DNA from: Bacillota bacterium
GTDB taxonomy: Bacteria; Bacillota; UBA4882; UBA8346
Assembly: GCA_023394955.1 (NCBI GenBank)
Contig: JAEWZY010000073.1
Coordinates: forward strand, 36,634-100,633
Direction: 5' to 3'
DNA length: 64,000 bases
Position numbers and translations under genes: made by a program. The notes beneath the pieces are model-generated. The model was not told the DNA's origin, did no database searches, and saw nothing but the letters and a program-made list of their open reading frames with translations. Position 1 is the stretch's first letter. Every line of letters begins with the position of its first letter. Below are positions 62,780 through 64,000 of this stretch, in pieces.

Positions 62780-63529
62780 TCAGTATTCCAAAGAAATTTC
62801 TCGATTATCTTTGAGCAGATATGTGTAATTAGTTGCAATATAATTCAATATTTTGGCTGCGATAACTTTATGCCCGGCTTGATTGGGATGAATACCATCT
62901 ACACAGATAAACTTATTGAAATCGGGATACTGTAAAAACGCTCCCCTAATATCGATCCAACGGGTTTTGGTGGACTCGGCGACGCGAATAATCGTTGAAC
63001 TATAGCGTTCTTGCCACCAATAAATCTTGGTAACGCTCCCGAGCCACTTTAAAATATTAACTTCAGCCAATGGGTTGTTTTTACTGACCCATTTTAAATA
63101 ACGATCAGCATTCAACGGTGGTAGGGTAATTAGGACCGGTATAATCTGATTCAATTTTAAAAATTCGACCGTTTCAGTTAATTTCTTTTCAAACTGAATA
63201 AAATCAGTCTTCGGTTCATGAAAAGCTTCGGGATGATCCGCTATCTCGTCCCAGTTATAATCGCAATCATTCCCGCCGTATTCAATCAGGACAATGTCGG
63301 GGTTGTTTTTTGAAATATCATTCTTTAGCCTGCCGAACCCTTTGATTAAGGTATTTCCGAATTTGGCGGTATTATGCACTATCCCGTTAAGTTTATTTTG
63401 GAGCAGTGACACATAATTATCAGCTAAAACTATATATTTGTTTTTTATCTCATCAAAAATGACTCCTTTAGAGATCGAGTCTCCGGAAACCAGATACTTA
63501 GAAATATTATTATTAAAATCTTCACTCAT
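62780..63529 (-). CDS. SGNH/GDSL-type hydrolase
   Basis: 249 residues. Block I SGDSISKG with the nucleophile Ser, block III YGGNDCDYNWDEIADHPE-type (GGND with the oxyanion Asn), and block V DGIHPNQAGH with catalytic Asp and His. Thus an esterase or lipase acting on acyl groups. No signal peptide. I use the ATG at 63529 with AGGA just upstream. Single gene. Confidence 0.88.
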   Translation of the reverse strand: MSEDFNNNISKYLVSGDSISKGVIFDEIKNKYIVLADNYVSLLQNKLNGIVHNTAKFGNTLIKGFGRLKNDISKNNPDIVLIEYGGNDCDYNWDEIADHPEAFHEPKTDFIQFEKKLTETVEFLKLNQIIPVLITLPPLNADRYLKWVSKNNPLAEVNILKWLGSVTKIYWWQERYSSTIIRVAESTKTRWIDIRGAFLQYPDFNKFICVDGIHPNQAGHKVIAAKILNYIATNYTYLLKDNREISLEY

Positions 63530-63857
63530 GTTTTCCTGCCCCAAATAGTTAATTCTATTAAATACAGTATAGAAATGCTATCCCTAAAAGTCAATATTCA
63601 TACCATAAAGTTAACTCAAAGATAATCACCGGTCGCGAATTAGAATAGCAGCGACATGGATTTGTCGAAAGCTTAATCCATCATGGCAAGCTTTTTATAT
63701 TGCTTCGTAAGTTAGTAAGTATTCAACACTATTTCTGATTAGATGACCCTGCTTATATTTAAGCTTTCTCCTCTCACTATCAACATTTGGACCTTCAAAC
63801 ATTCTGTAATCGTAAGCGTCAAATCTTCCACACATAGAAATTAGACATTTCTCATGA
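63530..63857. other. Intergenic stretch before the IS66 fragment
   Basis: 328 bases with no ORF or RNA that I trust. An AAGCTT repeat pair near 63670-63690 is too weak to name. Confidence 0.5.
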
Positions 63858-64000
63858 GATAATATTCTCCAAATAAGAAATCATCCAATCAAAACCATCG
63901 AATACCGGTTATCCGAAGCGGAACAAGTCTGTACATGCTGCGGTGGACCGTTGCATGAAATGAGCAAACAAGAACGGGTGGAAGTAGAATATGCGCCTCC
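63858..64000 (+). mobile_element. IS66-type transposase fragment, runs off the window
   Basis: Open frame after a TGA; recognisable part is IEYRLSEAEQVCTCCGGPLHEMSKQERVEVEY split as EYRLSEAEQVCTCCGG and PLHEMSKQERVEVEY. This is the IS66 (TnpC) zinc-finger region (CxxCGGxLHEM), known to precede the DDE domain. The N-terminal part is missing or degenerate. Whether the downstream catalytic part is intact cannot be seen. Confidence 0.8.

Overview
The window looks like chromosome of an endospore-forming, probably anaerobic Bacillota (clostridial grade; genus not determinable by reading). It carries a three-gene gerA-type germination operon, the sporulation-linked prkA-yhbH-spoVR set, a guanine riboswitch, Shine-Dalgarno sites close to AGGAGG, GTG/TTG starts and many rho-independent terminators.

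Left part (1-6140): one minus-strand operon runs from a FadR-type GntR regulator through an SsuB-like ATPase, a Rid-family protein, a metal-dependent amidohydrolase, a permease, a substrate-binding protein and a second permease. A perfect 37-bp palindrome lies just upstream of the regulator and a strong terminator closes the operon. The substrate is unknown. 6.1-6.95 kb holds a 36-residue zinc-ribbon ORF and a decayed copy of it. 7-11.3 kb is a tight mrfA-like helicase, mtnP, mtnA unit (DNA repair plus methylthioadenosine salvage). 11.4-21.5 kb is a row of single genes: RDD protein, YgiQ-type radical SAM, acyl-AMP ligase fused to an acyl carrier domain, AraC regulator, aminotransferase, MocR regulator and a degenerate M23 protein.

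Middle part: two exported kinesin-light-chain-type TPR proteins sit next to a sugar isomerase-like protein and a Uma2 protein. cysK and a CymR-like Rrf2 regulator are divergent, with a promoter and a dyad in between that fit cysteine-responsive repression. 29.5-36.1 kb is a copper block: a SafE-like protein with HMA and cupredoxin-like domains, CopA, CopZ, and a two-component system whose sensor loop contains Met/Cys/His. 36.9-42.8 kb is a galacturonate unit (uxaA, uxaB, a GH4 enzyme with the CHEV motif) facing an AraC regulator. A guanine riboswitch with terminator precedes an AzgA-like purine permease.

Right part (46-64 kb): germination operon, then accessory sequence. This includes a small HTH gene, 21-bp tandem repeats open in several frames, a frameshifted scrap of a radical SAM gene, an EF-hand-like protein, the spoVR operon, tRNA-Arg(TCG), a 65-residue methionine-rich protein, an IS5/IS1182-like transposase fragment, a Phd/RelE-type toxin-antitoxin pair, an SGNH hydrolase and an IS66 fragment running off the end. 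The IS5-like left end at 61.3 kb shares a hairpin with sequence upstream of the response regulator at 31.8 kb.

All functions come from reading motifs and family knowledge; no database search was run. The strongest leads for something not yet described are the Met-rich small protein, the 21-bp repeat locus, the zinc-ribbon duplicate, the paired secreted TPR proteins and the regulated transporter/Rid/amidohydrolase operon.
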